A program made the translations under genes and the position numbers. From Streptomyces sp. NRRL F-4489 (lineage in GTDB: Bacteria; Actinomycetota; Actinomycetes; Streptomycetales; Streptomycetaceae), in NCBI RefSeq assembly GCF_001509485.1, contig NZ_LLZI01000294.1, positions 1 to 22,234 of the forward strand: a DNA stretch of 22,234 bases. Reading direction: 5' to 3'. Shown here in pieces: positions 21,562 to 22,234 of this stretch. The notes under the pieces were generated by a model, which made no database searches, was not told the DNA's origin, and worked only from the letters and a program-made list of their open reading frames with translations. The number at the start of each line of letters is the position of its first letter. Positions within the stretch are counted from its first letter, which is position 1.

Positions 21562-21578
21562 GCCGGGGACTCCCCGGC
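21562..21578. promoter_or_regulatory. 17-bp palindrome upstream of dhaK
   Basis: GCCGGGGA and TCCCCGGC are perfect inverted repeats around a single C, 80 bp upstream of the dhaK start. It could be an operator or a leader hairpin. GC-rich palindromes are frequent in this genome, so the assignment is weak. Confidence 0.3.
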
Positions 21579-21650
21579 GCCCGGAGGCGGTGTCCGGCGG
21601 TACCGGCGCCGACTCGTTGCTGCCTTCCCTGACCGACTATCAGCCAATCG

Positions 21651-21672
21651 GGTGACCTTCCTGTGTGGTGAC
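21651..21672. repeat. GGTGAC direct repeats upstream of dhaK
   Basis: GGTGACCTT (from 21651) and GGTGACTTC (from 21667) are spaced 16 bp apart, close to one and a half helical turns, next to an AT-richer patch that may be the dhaK promoter. Possible activator or repressor half-sites; short enough to be chance. Confidence 0.3.
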
Positions 21673-21872
21673 TTCGGCGGGACAAGTATCGGGCCGGGCA
21701 CCGCCGTGTGCAGCGCCGCGGACCGCCCCGGCCGGTACCGGTTGCGCGCCGGGCGGGGCCGCGGACCGCATGCCGCGGCGGCCGCCTGCCGCGTCCCGCC
21801 GCGGCCCGCCCACCGGTCCGGCCGCCCGCGCCGCCGCCCGCCGGGCGCCCCGGACCTTCACCTGAACGGTGG

Positions 21873-21912
21873 CCCCGGGACGGCCGCGCGCCCCCCGGGA
21901 CGGCCGCGCGCC
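21873..21912. repeat. Exact 20-bp tandem duplication
   Basis: CCCCGGGACGGCCGCGCGCC occurs twice back to back (21873-21892, 21893-21912) in the non-coding region about 60 bp upstream of the terminal gene. Likely a recent slippage or small duplication. Confidence 0.85.
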
Positions 21913-21962
21913 CCCGCCTCGGACCGGACCGGCGTCCGGATGCCCGTTCGAGTGCGCGGTCC

Positions 21963-21968
21963 TACGCT
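21963..21968 (+). promoter_or_regulatory. Candidate -10 box of leaderless transcript
   Basis: TACGCT is followed by CGGGGT and then ATG 21975. The spacing of 6 nt fits a leaderless message. No strong -35 is visible. Confidence 0.4.
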
Positions 21969-21974
21969 CGGGGT

Positions 21975-22234
21975 ATGCCGGGTGTTCGCGGAGCCCTCGC
22001 GGTGCTGGCGGCGGGTGCGCTGGCCGGTGCGCTGGCCGGTGCGCTGGCGGGGGCCCCGGCGGTCCGCGGGGCCCCGGCGCCCCCGGCGGCCGCCGCTGCC
22101 GGCGGACCGGACCTCAGCCGCTTCTACGGCCAGCACCCGGCCTGGCAGCCCTGCCCGGCGGGCTTCGGCGGCAGCGGCCCGGCGAGCCCCGGCCCACCGC
22201 CCCCGCCGCCGCCCGGGGCCGCACCGCCCACCGC
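21975..22234 (+). CDS. Secreted tripeptidyl-aminopeptidase-like hydrolase, 3' end outside window
   Basis: Only the first 86 codons are present. They encode a short basic start (MPGVRG), an Ala/Leu/Gly-rich hydrophobic core and a likely signal-peptide end around residues 30-45. Next comes DLSRFYGQHPAWQPCPAG, which resembles the start of mature Streptomyces tripeptidyl aminopeptidases and SlpD/E-like alpha/beta hydrolases (peptidase family S33, where text like FYxQxLxWxxC is usual). A Pro-rich stretch then runs off the window. Catalytic residues are not yet reached, so the identification rests on the N-terminal pattern. The signal core contains three 12-bp tandem repeats (22014-22049) encoding Gly-Ala-Leu-Ala. 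Divergent from dhaK. Confidence 0.6.
   Translation, partial: MPGVRGALAVLAAGALAGALAGALAGAPAVRGAPAPPAAAAAGGPDLSRFYGQHPAWQPCPAGFGGSGPASPGPPPPPPPGAAPPT
22014..22049 (+). repeat. Three 12-bp tandem repeats in signal-peptide core
   Basis: GGTGCGCTGGCC occurs at 22014, 22026 and, with one changed base, 22038. The repeats are in frame and encode Gly-Ala-Leu-Ala, so copy-number change would alter the hydrophobic core length without a frameshift. Confidence 0.85.

Larger units (their letters stand above)
21483..21974. other. 492-bp divergent intergenic region
   Basis: Lies between dhaK (-) and the secreted peptidase gene (+) and should contain both promoters. Seen: a GC-rich palindrome GCCGGGGA-C-TCCCCGGC (21562-21578), a possible minus-strand -10 GATAGT (21636-21641), direct repeats GGTGAC at 21651 and 21667, and a 20-bp tandem duplication at 21873-21912. 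The short open frames here have extreme Arg/Ala/Pro composition and are not credible genes. Confidence 0.55.

Noticed and set aside
21640..21861. Short minus-strand ORF upstream of dhaK
   Set aside because: Extreme Arg/Ala/Gly/Pro composition, no ribosome site, overlaps likely promoter sequence.
21483..21974. Possible riboswitch or small RNA gene upstream of dhaK
   Set aside because: Only generic GC-rich hairpins are visible; no conserved riboswitch core was recognised.

Overview
The window is very GC-rich actinobacterial DNA that looks chromosomal and Streptomyces-like. Nearly every codon has G or C in third position, GTG/TTG starts occur, DNA-like TAnnnT boxes sit 6-7 nt before several start codons, and families typical of streptomycetes are present (DUF574-type SAM methyltransferase, baeRF family 3, ECF-like sigma factor, STAS antagonist, secreted S33-type peptidase). 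I see no tRNA, rRNA, CRISPR array, prophage or insertion sequence. Both ends cut through genes.

Layout. (1) 1-1314 (+): 4-hydroxybenzoate 3-monooxygenase with its true start off the window. It converges on a two-CBS-domain stress-type protein (1423-1857, -). (2) A 382-bp divergent intergenic region leads to a baeRF family 3 protein (2240-3355, +). This gene ends at a perfect 16-bp hairpin facing a phosphoribosyltransferase/alpha-beta-hydrolase fusion (3450-4796, -). (3) 4895-6244 (-): a GGCT-like YGSN protein and a TetR regulator. (4) 6462-9670 (+): an NCS1 permease and a YtcJ-type amidohydrolase, divergent from tetR, with a long AT-rich operator-like palindrome between them. (5) 9746-11801 (+): ATP-dependent DNA ligase and Nudix hydrolase; then a STAS-domain protein (11862-12281). 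(6) 12555-16810 (+): a three-gene operon of FAD amine oxidase, 2-oxoadipate dioxygenase/decarboxylase and antiquitin-type aldehyde dehydrogenase, read here as lysine/pipecolate breakdown. (7) 16828-18215 (-): a sigma-70-family factor translationally coupled to a helical-repeat-like protein of unknown function; divergent from a SAM methyltransferase (18502-19323, +). (8) 19364-21482 (-): PTS-dependent dihydroxyacetone kinase dhaK-dhaL-dhaM. (9) 21975 to the end (+): N-terminus of a secreted tripeptidyl-aminopeptidase-like hydrolase.

The genes form several catabolic modules rather than one large system: aromatic ring hydroxylation, uptake plus hydrolysis of an unidentified nucleobase-like or amide substrate under TetR control, lysine/pipecolate catabolism to 2-hydroxyglutarate, and dihydroxyacetone phosphorylation. 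Interspersed are regulatory or stress genes (CBS, baeRF, STAS, sigma, TetR) and a DNA-repair pair. The least understood parts are the TetR/operator/permease/amidohydrolase unit, the sigma factor plus coupled partner, the baeRF3 gene with its upstream direct repeats, and the phosphoribosyltransferase-hydrolase fusion. No clearly new multi-gene system stands out.
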